A DNA stretch of 64,000 nt, from assembly GCA_027946555.1 (NCBI GenBank), contig JAPEVC010000204.1, positions 1 through 64,000 on the forward strand, in the 5' to 3' direction. The position numbers and the translations under genes are program-made. The notes beneath the pieces were generated by a model. The model was not told where the DNA came from and made no database searches. It was given only the letters and a program-made list of their open reading frames with translations. Source of the stretch: Gnomoniopsis sp. IMI 355080. Taxonomy: Eukaryota > Ascomycota > Sordariomycetes > Diaporthales > Gnomoniaceae. Position 1 is the first letter of the stretch, and every line of letters starts with the position of its first letter. This document shows, piece after piece, positions 13,101 to 23,792 of this stretch.

Positions 13101-14045
13101 GACGGGCAAGAGTCTGAACAGTAGGGAATGTTGAAAGGTGAATCAGGGGGTAGGGTCAAGAGCAAAAGTGACAGATTGGTAACACGTGACTGAAAAGGTC
13201 TGCTGGCCGGTGTAGGGAATCAAGAAGGAGGGTGCAATTGCTCACTAATAAAACTTAGCAGATTTGAGGACTGGGGCAAAGGGAGCAAGGGTGTGCTGTG
13301 GTGTCACGGTGGAAGATTGTGCCATTGTCCACTGGCATCTGCAGATACGGCATAGTACAGCGAAGCATACATGACCCGTCGGATCATGTCCGTCCAGCTT
13401 TTAGATGACAGGTGGAGAAAGCGTGCGTGTTCATTGGAATATCGTGGGATATCTCGGACCGAACTAGACCGAATCCCACAGCATTGCCTGCCTCAACCAT
13501 GCCTTGGCAGTCAGACCGCTGGAGACCCCCATCTTCCCATCCCCACGGGGTTGAGAGTGGGTCGGACAGTCGTCTGGGGCAAGTCTGGGGTTAAGTTTGT
13601 GGACCCTCCGTATTGACGCGTGACTAGCTCATCGCTGGTCTTCGGTCAATTGGGTAATTATTCTCCGGAGAGCCCTGGAAGGATTCCACCAGAGTGGTCA
13701 GCATGACTGACAGTCTGACGATCTCCGCACTTTTGTAGCTGGCGTTTTGGAGACGACGCGGCCAGGGACGTCAAAAGACAATAGCCGGTACCAATAAGCT
13801 GGGTTCACCGACTCCAAAAAATCGGGTCTCAGTCATAATGTTGGGAATTCTTTGGCAAATTATATGACAGACGCGCAATCCCTCGCCTTTGATGTGTTTT
13901 CCTAAAACTAGAATGTAGCCTGAGCCTCAATTTCCTCTCTCAAGTCGTCTACAGATCCCCACCTTGCCTGCCCTCGTTGTGGGAGTATCGTTTCCTTGCC
14001 CATTGCAGAAGTTATCCTTGGTTTTCCCTACTGCCTACATCGAAG
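13101..14045. promoter_or_regulatory. Divergent promoter region of GH105 and the second MFS gene
   Basis: 945 bp separate the two divergent ATGs. No ORF of note. A perfect 8-bp palindrome CTCCGGAG at 13663-13670 contains inverted CGG-type half-sites as used by Zn2Cys6 regulators; this is one short motif and only suggestive. Confidence 0.45.
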
Positions 14046-15983
14046 ATGGCGGCCCCATCCACGTCCAACGATCCGGTGACACCATCGAACCATGGCATCA
14101 ACGAGACTGACAAGGCTGAGCGTGTGATGTCGGCTGATGAGGTCGAATTCGCCAAGGACCACCAGAACTACGAGAAGCTTGACAAGGAATTAGCAGAATA
14201 TGTCTCGGACGCACGCATCGAGATATCCCCGGAGAAGAACGCGGAGCTGCGGCGCAAGATCGACAGGCGTGTCCTGACCGTCATGGTTGGAACCTATTTT
14301 CTTCAAGCTATCGACAAGGGCACACTCAGTTTCTCAAGTATCATGTGAGTCCTTCTGTTAATCGCGGAGTCTTCTCATCTTATTCTGTCCTTGCTACTTG
14401 ACCAAGTCTTCTAACAAACACTCGAAAGGGGCATCGTAGATGATACAGACTTGGTTGGGCAGGAGTATCAGTGGCTGACGACCTGCATCTACATCACCAT
14501 CCTGATTGTGGAGTACCCGCAGAATTGGATCATCGCCAGGTAAGTCGAACTTCAAGAGTAGATGCCGGCAAAACGGCGTTCCCCGCAAGGACTTCCATCC
14601 TGATTCTGTCGTCCAGAGTGCCCATTGGAAAATATCTGTCCTTCAGCATTGTCGGCTGGGGAGCTGTCCTAGCTTGTACAGCAGCGTGCTCCAACTTCGC
14701 GGGCCTAGTCACGGTACGCACACTACTAGGCCTTTTCGAGTCCGTCTGTCAACCCGCCTTCATCGTGCTCTCCTCCATTTGGTACCGGCGAGAGGAACAG
14801 GCTGCCAGGGTCATCTACTGGTACATGATGAATGGCGCACAGCAAATCGTTGGCGGTCTCCTCGCCTACTGCTTCTCGCTCATCACCACAGGCCCGCTGA
14901 AATCCTGGCAATGGCTTTTCCTCATCTATGGTGTCGTCTCGATCTTTTTCGGGCTTTTTGTGGGATGGTGGATGCCCGATAGTCCAATGAGAGCGAAGTG
15001 CTTCACCGAAGAGGATAAGCATCTCATGGTCGAGAGGGTGCGGGACAACCAGACCGGACTCCAAAACCGGACCTTCAAGAAAAGTCAGCTCGTCGAGGCG
15101 CTCCTGGACCCGCAGGTCTGGGGATACTCTCTGATTGCCCTATGCACTACGCTACCCACCTCCGGTTTGGGTTCCTTCCAGGGCATCATCATCAAAAGCC
15201 TGGGTTTCACGGTATTGCAGACGCAGCTGTTGGCTATGGTTCTGGGCGCGTACATCATCATAGTGCTGTTGTCATCTCTGTGGTTGGTCAACAAGACCCA
15301 TCAAAATCTGTTGGTTATGGGAGGATTCACTATTCCGTAAGTCGTGGGTGTGCGAGTACCGAGAGGCTCGTCTGCTAGATACTGACGGCTCGCTTTGCCA
15401 AATCCAGGTCTTTTATCGGCACTATCTGCCTCATGGTCGTCCCACTGGACACTTGGACTCAGCATATTGGCCTTCTGATTAGCTACTACATCACCTTCTC
15501 ATTCTGGTCCGCTCAGACTCTCGCCTTGTCTTTAATTTCGCGGAATGTCGCGGGCCAAACGAAGAAGTCTGTTGCAATCGCCCTCAACTTCATCATCTGG
15601 AGCGTCGGCAACGCTGTCGGTAAGGCTGTCTCCGCTCATTTATCAAGGGCAAAAAGAAGACTAGAGCCCATCGGTCTTCCGCTTCGATCCATATCGTACT
15701 CCTCGAAGACTTACCATTCGACTAACAACATGTCTTTACAGGGCCACAAGTGTTTTTGACATGGGACTCCCCGCGCTACTTCATCGCGTTCGCCACGCAC
15801 CTGGGCTGCTACGCCCTTCTCGTCATCGATGTTATCCTGCTCCGCTTTTATCTGACGGCACAAAACAAGAAGCGCGATCGCCTAGCCGCGGAAGGCGTGC
15901 ACGATGCACACGACGAGGCGTTTGTGCATGCTTTCGAGGATAAGACGGACAAGGAGAACCCCAACTTTCGATATGTATACTAA
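14046..15983 (+). CDS. MFS transporter, anion:cation symporter family (second copy)
   Basis: Five exons, 14046-14344, 14429-14539, 14617-15336, 15408-15619 and 15742-15983, give 527 aa with all phases matching. The N-terminus is a hydrophilic cytosolic stretch of about 75 residues. Then come RRVLTVMVGTYFLQAIDKG (TM1, with IDKGTLSFSSIMGI as in fungal ACS permeases), YPQNWIIARVPIGKYLS at TM2-3, and WYRREEQAARVIYWYMMNGA at the start of the second helix pair. It is divergent from GH105 and convergent with the next gene (74 bp between stops). Family members move organic anions with protons; uptake of pectin-derived acidic sugars is inferred only from position. Confidence 0.88.
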
Positions 15984-16057
15984 GAATGAGGAATTCGTAA
16001 ATATACATACATATACAGAGAAGTCATTGGAAATACAGGGCCCAAGGGTAATTAAGC

Positions 16058-17928
16058 TCATGCCAGAGTCACCACGAAGACCGCCGTGTCCAGACCGCCC
16101 AACCCCTTAGCCACACTCAGCGATCCTTTCCCGGTCTGCCATGTGGAGTTGCCCCAGAGGTAACCCTCAATAGTGGATGGTACCACTCCAGTGGGAAGAT
16201 TTACCGTCAGTGGCCCTATGGTACCGTAGTCTAGGTTGACTACAGTCACCAGCGCCTTGCGACTGTCTGCATCCACCCAGACTGCAGCATCAATATTCCC
16301 ATACCCTCCCGTAACGATTAAATCCTGCGTCCTGGGTGCGCCAATCAGGAATTTAGCAGCCTCTTGATTCGTGAAGAGCGCCGCCATGTCATTCGTGAGC
16401 CCATACAGCTCCGAGCTGGTCGGATAGTCCCACATCACAATGCCCTTGGCGCCATGATTCACCCCCAGTAATGTCATAACGTTCAGCTCGTCGGCAGTGG
16501 GATATCTCGTCCAGAAGGACTCATTTCCGAAGGCTTGCGGTGCGAACCACTGCGTTTTGGCCCAGCCTATGAGCCCATCCCGTCGACGAAACTCGTCGAG
16601 GCGGAGCGGGATGTCGGAGAATACGGTGGGACCAGCTCCGCAATCATCGCAGCCGCAGCAGCCGTAGGTCGCGTTGCAGACGGTCTCGTAGACGGTGGAA
16701 TAGCTTGTATTGGTAGAGATCGGGTAGACGTCGGGCGTGATGATGTCGGCTCCCGCGGCATAGTCCTCATAGTAGAAGTCGTAGCAGTTGAGGGCGAGGC
16801 TGATGGGATGGTAGGGATCGAGCTCCTTGATGAGGTTGTAGGCAATCCCGGTTGAGTTCAGTGGATTGCTCTTTCCATCTGGCTCGTCGGATTGGTACCA
16901 TGATAGGATGCTTGGGTGCTCACGCAGCCTAGTCACCTGCTCTGTCATGGAAGTGAGATTATCAGGCGTCCAGAGAATGTCGTATTGCAGCCAAATACCC
17001 AGCTCCGCGGCGCGGTCGAGGTAGGGTTGGAACTGATCCCATGGGAAGGGCGAGTCTCCCAGAGTACCGGTCGGGACGATGTGGATCATATTATAGGAGG
17101 AGGAGAAGTCATTGAGCGTGCTCACATTAGCATCCCAGTAGAGGCTCCATTGCACGTAGCTGCTGAATATCAGCATTATCTTCCTGAAGGGTTCACCACG
17201 AGACAGTCACTTTGTCATGCAAGTGTGACACTTACTAGGTATAGGGGTAGATCTCGACCCATGAGCTGTTCTTGCCTCGTTGAGCATAAGTGCCTCCATA
17301 CAGATTGTCAAGCCTGGCCACGCTTCCGTACGACTCGGGGTACGGAAGGTACGACAGATTGGTGGAAGCCGTATAAACGGTTGAGTTGGCGAGCACAGCT
17401 TGAATGGTAAGGCTGTACGGGTCGAGTCTCGGTGTCAGATCCTTCAGACTGATAGGGACCTCGTTGTCGGTTGATCCGACGTCCAGTGCCGCAGAGCCAA
17501 GACTGAGACCCTCGGACGAGATGGTGACTCGGAGCGTCTGGGCTGGGTTGGTCAAGAAGGCTTCTGAGATAGGTTCGCCTATCTGATAGTATACCACCTC
17601 GGCATCCACGAGAACAGAGGCAGCCGCATCGGTGTCAAGATAGATGCTCATACGAGATTTGGCCTTGAGTCTAAGCGAGGGTGTGCTGGTGACCGCTGGG
17701 TCCTCGAACCAGCCGCCAGGGTCAAAGGACGAGTTCCTACAGGGTATTATGACTTTAGTGGAATGGACTTTAGTGAATATTGTAGCGAGGTGATACAGGT
17801 AGTACGCACGTCTCCCTGTAAGCCTTTCCGCACCAGATGTCGACGCCAGAAGGATTGTTGAACTGAGCGGCCGTAATGGATGCGAGTAGGAACAGCTCTG
17901 GAAGCCATCCTCGCCAGGAATACCGCAT
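16058..17928 (-). CDS. Secreted TIM-barrel-like putative glycoside hydrolase, family not recognised
   Basis: Three exons, 17928-17810, 17736-17236 and 17159-16058, join to 573 aa. A signal peptide occupies about residues 1-22 (WLPELFLLASITAAQFNNPS). Residues 25-190 look like an all-beta domain. From about 207 (YYVQWSLYWDANVSTLNDFS) a barrel-like catalytic domain follows, with WYQSDEPDG at a position suiting a strand-4 acid/base and GAKGIVMWDYP suiting strand 8. A Cys-dense insertion, VCNATYGCCGCDDCGAG, follows the DVYPIS strand. Many N-glycosylation sequons support secretion. The end is a small beta domain. I know similar uncharacterised proteins in fungi but no assigned activity. The acceptor at 17160 is chosen because earlier acceptors create a stop. 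It diverges from the GH3 gene. Confidence 0.8.
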
Positions 17929-18965
17929 TGCCACTGAGTACCTTATCCAGTGCTGTACCCGTCAAGGCACAAGTCAACCGGGCAGAAGTTGTCAAGGAGG
18001 AGTAGCAGCAAGACAAGCAAAAGTCCTGCAGGTCAGGAGACGGTGAGGTCTAGTTATATCCCAGGGCATTCGCGCGAAAGCGACATGGCCACGCGGAATG
18101 GTACTGTGCAAGTACCATGTAACATTGAGGGCAGTGATCCACTGTGTTCAGCTCTAAGAAGCCTTATTACCACCTCCCATGCACAAAGTATGATGTGTAC
18201 GAGGGCTGATGAACGTTACATGCGGCTTTAGCATGGCATTCTGACCCCACCCGAGATAGCACGAGTCGGAGATGTGTTCCTGACTTGGTCCATTCTGGCA
18301 GTCTAGATGGCGCCCTATCGGTCCGGCATGTAATTCCCGGGTAATTTGGGGGGGATGGGGGAAGAGGAAACGTTTGGAGCAAACAGAACAGAACATCCGC
18401 TAGATGGTTGTTATCTGATATGTATTAGGTAAGCAGCCAGTTCCCTGTAACTCCCCACTGTCCTGTCCGTACCAGTACCTGGGTACTTTGTACAGCACGT
18501 GCGGCTATTTATGGGGCCCCCTTGTCCCACCAAGACCCCTGAAGTGCTAGGTGCAACTCGTCCTTGTACCACTCATCCGCAGCGCCGTTCAAGCCAAGCA
18601 TCTGCACGGTCTCGAGCTGCGTTTCAAGCTCGAGTCGGCGGCCACTACAGCTTCCACCGTAACTTTGAGATGACTGGATGCCCAGGCGGTGGCGATCTAG
18701 CCTTTCTGCATTTTCTTCAAATGGCTCCTTCGCTCTTTTCCCCTTCTTCACATCTTCCCAGCTGAACGGTCCGTAATTGCTGTCTCTGGGAGACAAACAT
18801 CACCAGCATCGCTATATCCACTGTCATCACGTCTCGCCATCGACGTCAGACGTGGGGCCTCGCCAGCGCAAAGCAACGAACGACATGAACCGAAGCGTTA
18901 CTATTTCACACGTTTGAGGCTTTTTGTTTGTTGCCTGTTCCTCTCCCTTCAAACAGCAGATCACA
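17929..18965. promoter_or_regulatory. Divergent promoter region, unknown secreted protein and GH3
   Basis: About 1.0 kb between divergent start codons. It holds an ATG-less minus-strand open frame at 18509-18796 (discussed as a finding) and CAGTACCTGGGTACT near 18473. No accepted gene. Confidence 0.5.
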
Positions 18966-21963
18966 ATGGACGGAAGCAAGGAGGGGCTGCTCACTCCCTC
19001 CCAGCGCTACCAAGCCTTGCACAATGCTGAAGACGGCGACAACGACGGCCATTTTGCCCGTACCCGTCGCTCTATAGATTCCGACCTCGACTCCGACCTC
19101 GATGCCACCGAGTTCTTGACGTCTGATCCCCTCGATGCCTCTTCCGCCCACGCTCACAATGACGAGAAGCCGGCCTTCCTCACTGGCAAGAAGAGCATCA
19201 ACTACAGCTCTTGGCGACGGCCCTTCCGGAATCGGTCCAAGTGCTGTCTTGTCACCTGCTCAATCCTAATGATACTGTGGCTGATTCTTGGCACGGGAGG
19301 AGCTGTTGTCTATAATAAGTTCAAGCAGGCACCCACGTATGGTTTGTCTCCGCCATGGTATCCCACCCCAAAGGGTGGCTTCGCTACCACTTGGGCCGAC
19401 AGCTACAAGAAGGCCGCTCTCATGGTTGAGAAAATGACGTTGGCTGAGAAGGTCAACGTGACCACTGGGACAGGCTGGATGATGGGACTGGCCGTTGGGA
19501 CCAATGGGCCCGCCACGCATGTCGGCTTCCCCCAGCTCCAACTCCAAGATGGTCCGTTGGGTTTGCGCTTCGCCGATAATGCCTCCGCCTTCCCTGCAGG
19601 CATCACAGTCGGTGCCACTTTCAACAAGGAACTCATGTACTCACGCGGCGCGGCGCACGGTAACGAGGCTCGCGGAAAGGGCATCAACGTCCTGCTCGGC
19701 CCTTGTGTCGGGCCTCTGGGGCGCATGCCCGCCGGAGGTCGGAATTGGGAGGGTTTCGGGTCGGACCCATATCTCCAGGGCGTGGCAGCGGCGCAAACAA
19801 TCAAAGGTATCCAGTCCGAGGGCGTCATGGCTACGATCAAACATTTTGTGGCCAATGAACAGGAGCACTATAGGCAACCCTGGGAGTGGGCTCTTCCGCA
19901 CGCCATTTCCTCCAACATTGATGATAGGACTCTGCATGAGCTGTACGCCTGGCCCTTCGGCGATTCCATCAAGGCTGGTGTAGCAAGCGTCATGTGCTCC
20001 TACAACCAAGTAAACAACTCATACGGCTGCCAGAACTCGAAGCTACTCAACGGCATCCTCAAAGACGAGCTTGGCTTCCAGGGCTTCGTCATGAGTGACT
20101 GGGGCGCACAGCGGGCGGGTGTAGCCTCGACCTTGGCAGGGCTGGACATGACTATGCCTGGAGACGGGCTTCGCTTTTCGGATGGCTTGTCACTCTGGGG
20201 CCCAGAACTGACAAGATCCATCATGAACGGGTCTGTGCCCCTTGAAAGACTCAACGACATGGTTACACGAATTGTTGCCGCTTGGTACCAACTTGGTCAA
20301 GACGATCCTACCAAGTTCGACAACTCAGGTCCGAACTTTTCCTCTTGGACCAAGGAGAAAATGGGCACGATGGCCCCCGGCAGCAAAACAGCACAAGAAA
20401 CTGTTGAGGTGAACAAATTTGTTAATGTGCAGGGCGACCACAAGGAGATCGCCCGCGCTGTTGCCCGAGAGGGAACAGTCCTTCTCAAAAACGATAATCT
20501 TCTCCCCATTGACCGCATGGGATTTACCGACGCCAAACGTGACCTTCGCAAGAGGCACGAGGGCAAGCTCAAGATTGGCATCTTTGGAGAAGACGCTGGG
20601 CCTGGTAAAGGTCCGAATGCCTGTATTGACCGTGCATGCAATCAAGGCACGCTGGGCAGTGGTTGGGGTAGTGGCGCAGTTGACTTTCCGTACCTTGTCC
20701 CCCCTGTGGCGCCACTCCGTGATGGCTTCAACATGTCCAAGGTTCAATTTTCAGAGTACTTGACCAACCAGCCTGCATTCTCATCCGACTCGAGCATTCT
20801 GGACCAGGATGTGTGTATCGTATTTGCGAATGCTGATGCGGGTGAGGGTTTTGTCAGATGGGAGAACGTCGCCGGTGACAGACCTGACCTTTTCCTTCAG
20901 AAAGGCGGTGATGACCTGATCGTCAAGGTCGCGAAAGGCTGTGGTGGCGGCGCGGGAGAAGTACTTGTGGTGATCCACGCCGTTGGACCCGTCGTCATGG
21001 AGAAATGGATTGATCTTCCAAATGTTAAAGCTGTGATTCTCGCCAACCTTCCCGGCCAAGAGTCAGGTAATGCCCTCGCAGACATCATCTTTGGCGACGA
21101 GAGTCCATCCGGCCACCTTCCGTACACCATCGGCAAGTCTCTTGCGGACTACGGACCCGGCGGACAAATCTTGTACCTTCCGAATGGAGTTGTACCACAG
21201 CAGGACTTCAAGTGAGTATTCGTCTACCGCGAACGCATGTCGAATGAAGGTTCTGACACGAAATAGGGAGGGACTTTACTTTGATTATCGCTATTTCGAC
21301 AAGCAAGGAATCGCGCCGCGTTTCGAGTTCGGCTTCGGTTTGAGCTACACAACATTCGATTACTCGGACCTCACCGTAACACCCGTCAAAGCCAGGTCCG
21401 CGCTGCCCGCGACACGTCCAGGACCCGGTGCTACACCACCTACGTACAGCGACACGATCCCCGATGAAAGCGAGGCGCTTTGGCCCGATGATGATAGCAT
21501 CAGAAGGTTAGACAAGTACATTTATCCATATCTGGACAATATTGATGAACTCGTCGGGGAGCCCTACCCCTATCCTACTGGCTACGACACCAAGCAGCCG
21601 CCATCAGGCGCAGGCGGGGACGAGGGTGGAAACCCGGATTTGTGGGAGACGTATGTGACAGTGCGCTTGAACATCACAAACACGGGAGCCAAGGCCGGCA
21701 AGGCCGTCCCGCAGTTGTACATGGGCTATCCCGAAGTCGGCCGAAAAAGCCTTGACTTTCCGGTCAAGGTCCTTCGCGGTTTTGAGAAGATACACTTGGA
21801 GCAGAAGGAAACGCAAACGGTCCAATTCAATCTGACACGTCGGGATCTGAGTTACTGGGATGTAGAAGAACAGAATTGGGTGATGATGACTACAGGGCGG
21901 TACACGTTTGAGGTAGGCGACAGCTCGCGGAATATTATGGCCGCTGCATGGTGGGGTGAGTGA
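18966..21963 (+). CDS. GH3 beta-glucosidase, type II membrane protein
   Basis: Two exons, 18966-21211 and 21267-21963, give 980 aa. The first 95 residues are a cytosolic acidic tail. One transmembrane helix follows around residues 97-118 (CCLVTCSILMILWLILGTGG), so the enzyme faces outward as an anchored ectoenzyme. The GH3 N-domain has LGPCVGPLGRMPAGGRNWEG, the KHFVANEQE segment, and the nucleophile Asp378 in GFVMSDWGA. The C-domain and a terminal fibronectin-like domain (LNITNTG, GRYTFEVGDSSR) follow. The layout matches the Aspergillus BglE group. It likely releases glucose from beta-linked oligosaccharides at the cell surface. The 55-nt intron precedes the EGLYFDYRYFDK segment. It is tail-to-tail with GNA1, 108 bp apart. 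Confidence 0.94.
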
Positions 21964-22071
21964 TTTAGTAAACCGGTCAGTACGAGCAACAGATTGAGCT
22001 CGAGACGGCGAATGAATTCAGTAGGGAGAGACTTGGTAGTCGCGGTGAAAAACTTTGGAATAAAGACACAT

Positions 22072-22790
22072 TTACCCTCTATGGAAGTCGTCCTTGGCCT
22101 TTTCGAAGTAATGCGACATTTCAATGCCCGAGTTTGTGTACCCGCACTTGACCTGTCACAGACACAGCAATGTTCAGCAGTCCGTCGGAGGGTATCGACG
22201 GCATCGGGCAGTGCGTAGAGGTCAGGACGTACATAGAAAGGCTCATTCTTTGCGCCGCAATCCAGAATGTTCTTGTAGCAGCCCAAACTCCTCCCAACAC
22301 CGTCGAGGGCCTGAATCATCTTTAGGCCCAGGCCCTTGCCCTGATGCTCCTTCGCGATGGAGATTTCTTCTACGTGACCAACGAGGCCGCGGCCATGGAT
22401 GCTGCGTATTACGTTAACATCCTGGCCCATTGTGATTCTCGTCCAACCCCTTGCATAAGGTAGATTGCTGAAGCTATCGCCCATCCCCTCGGAGAAAGTC
22501 GGCACTCACAATTTCCTCTCCACAACCAAGCTCCCCGTCCCGACGATCCTTCCGGCGTGCTCGATGGCCAAGAGGTAATACGTCCCCTTGGCAGCCGCCA
22601 TCTCGTCATACCGCTCGCTCCATTCCGCTTCCGAGAGATCGCCAACCCAGGTGAGGACGGTCAGGCAGTCCAGGTAGCCCTTTTGAAAGTCTGCTTTCTC
22701 GAGGGGCCGGAGCGTGAAGCCGGCAGGGAGGGTGGAGAGCACATCGGCGGGGAGGTGGGTGGGTGAAAAAAGTGGCTCTGGGGAAGACAT
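22072..22790 (-). CDS. GNA1: Glucosamine-6-phosphate N-acetyltransferase
   Basis: Three exons, 22790-22510, 22401-22233 and 22152-22072, give 176 aa. This GNAT-fold enzyme transfers acetyl from acetyl-CoA to glucosamine-6-phosphate, the second specific step to UDP-GlcNAc for chitin and glycosylation, in the cytosol. The spliced product shows the GNA1 signature LVVERKFIHGRGLVGHVEEI, then the acetyl-CoA loop QGKGLG at 114-119, YKNILDCGAKNEPFYVKCGY and the terminal SHYFEKAK. The intron 1 acceptor at 22402 is selected because it restores KFIH. No targeting signal. Length is close to the yeast enzyme (159 aa) plus a short N-terminal extension. Usually single-copy and essential. Confidence 0.94.
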
Positions 22791-23189
22791 GGTACATGTA
22801 CGCAGTAGGAGAGCAGGTCAGACACTTATGTACTCTGAATGCTCGAATAGGTATGAGATTGTAGGGAAAGCTTGTGATTTGATGGAAGGAGTTCGGCTTT
22901 TCTGTTGATCCTTGAGTGCGCGGGCAATGTCTTGGAGGAAGACGGTGGTAAAGCCAGACAGTTAGTTTATCCGCACGGTAGCCGTGTTATTACAAGGGGG
23001 AACGCATCACACTCGACCAAGCCCTATAATAAGGTACAGTACCCAAACTAGGGATTTGCTACCGAGCGACCATCTGACCGGAAAGATGACCCATTTAAAT
23101 TTATTATTAATAAGTGATTCGACTACAACTGACGTCTGTGCTCGGTACTGTAAGATGACTTTGAACGCTTGCATTTCCGCCTTCTCCCG

Positions 23190-23200
23190 GATAAGATAAG
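23190..23200 (+). promoter_or_regulatory. Tandem GATAAG sites upstream of DUR3
   Basis: GATAAGATAAG gives two overlapping GATAAG elements about 0.6 kb upstream of the urea permease ATG. Nitrogen GATA activators (AreA/NIT2) bind HGATAR pairs in many fungal nitrogen genes; use here is inferred. Confidence 0.45.
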
Positions 23201-23540
23201 CTTATATAATGCGATTTTTCACCCAGGCGGGCCAGGACGGAAATCGGGAGTCCATCGCGGCTTTTGCACTCAATACAGGATGTCTGTGGGGGCTGCAGTA
23301 TCTGCCGTGGGTGTATTACTACGGTATATGGTCTATCATCGCAGGCGATTACTCTTGCGCCGACCCCGGGTCTTTCGTCTTTTTATTTTATTTTTATTTG
23401 GCCTGCAGGTAAGCGCCCAGACATTGGGGGGTTTTGTTATCGACGGCCTGCTAATAAAAGTGCGGTATCTTTTCGACCGGGCAGGCTTTTGATTTGCTGA
23501 ACCATTGATTCAATGTCGAATGAAATCATAGCGACGGCTT

Positions 23541-23597
23541 CTTATCTACACCGAATCGACTGAGTCGTCGAGCTAGTGCTACGTTAAAACTGATAAG
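23541..23597 (+). promoter_or_regulatory. Pair of GATA sites proximal to DUR3
   Basis: CTTATCT at 23541-23547 (inverted AGATAAG) and TGATAAG at 23591-23597 lie 196-252 bp before the DUR3 ATG. Both match HGATAR, fitting nitrogen-regulated transcription by an AreA-type factor. Confidence 0.5.
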
Positions 23598-23792
23598 ATT
23601 ACCTATTACCGTTGTACTATGTATCACCTTCGCCGCCCTGGCCCGCCCACAAAATGTCTGGCCTTCCCACAATCTACATAGTATGTACAGCGTAGTGTTA
23701 CTATTATATGTCAACCCTACCGTGTCAGACATGTGTTGAAGTGTTGTTCGAAAAAAATTGTTTCACACGAACCTGCGTCTGGTGAATTCAAC

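Larger units (their letters stand above)
22791..23792. other. Divergent intergenic region, GNA1 and DUR3
   Basis: 1.0 kb between divergent genes. It contains an AT-rich patch near 23092-23115 and GATA elements listed separately. Overlapping plus-strand frames at 23169-23500 look accidental. Confidence 0.5.

Noticed and set aside
23169..23500. Overlapping plus-strand frames of 67-107 codons before DUR3
   Set aside because: Three frames open at once in the same stretch and no splice model; typical of random open DNA.
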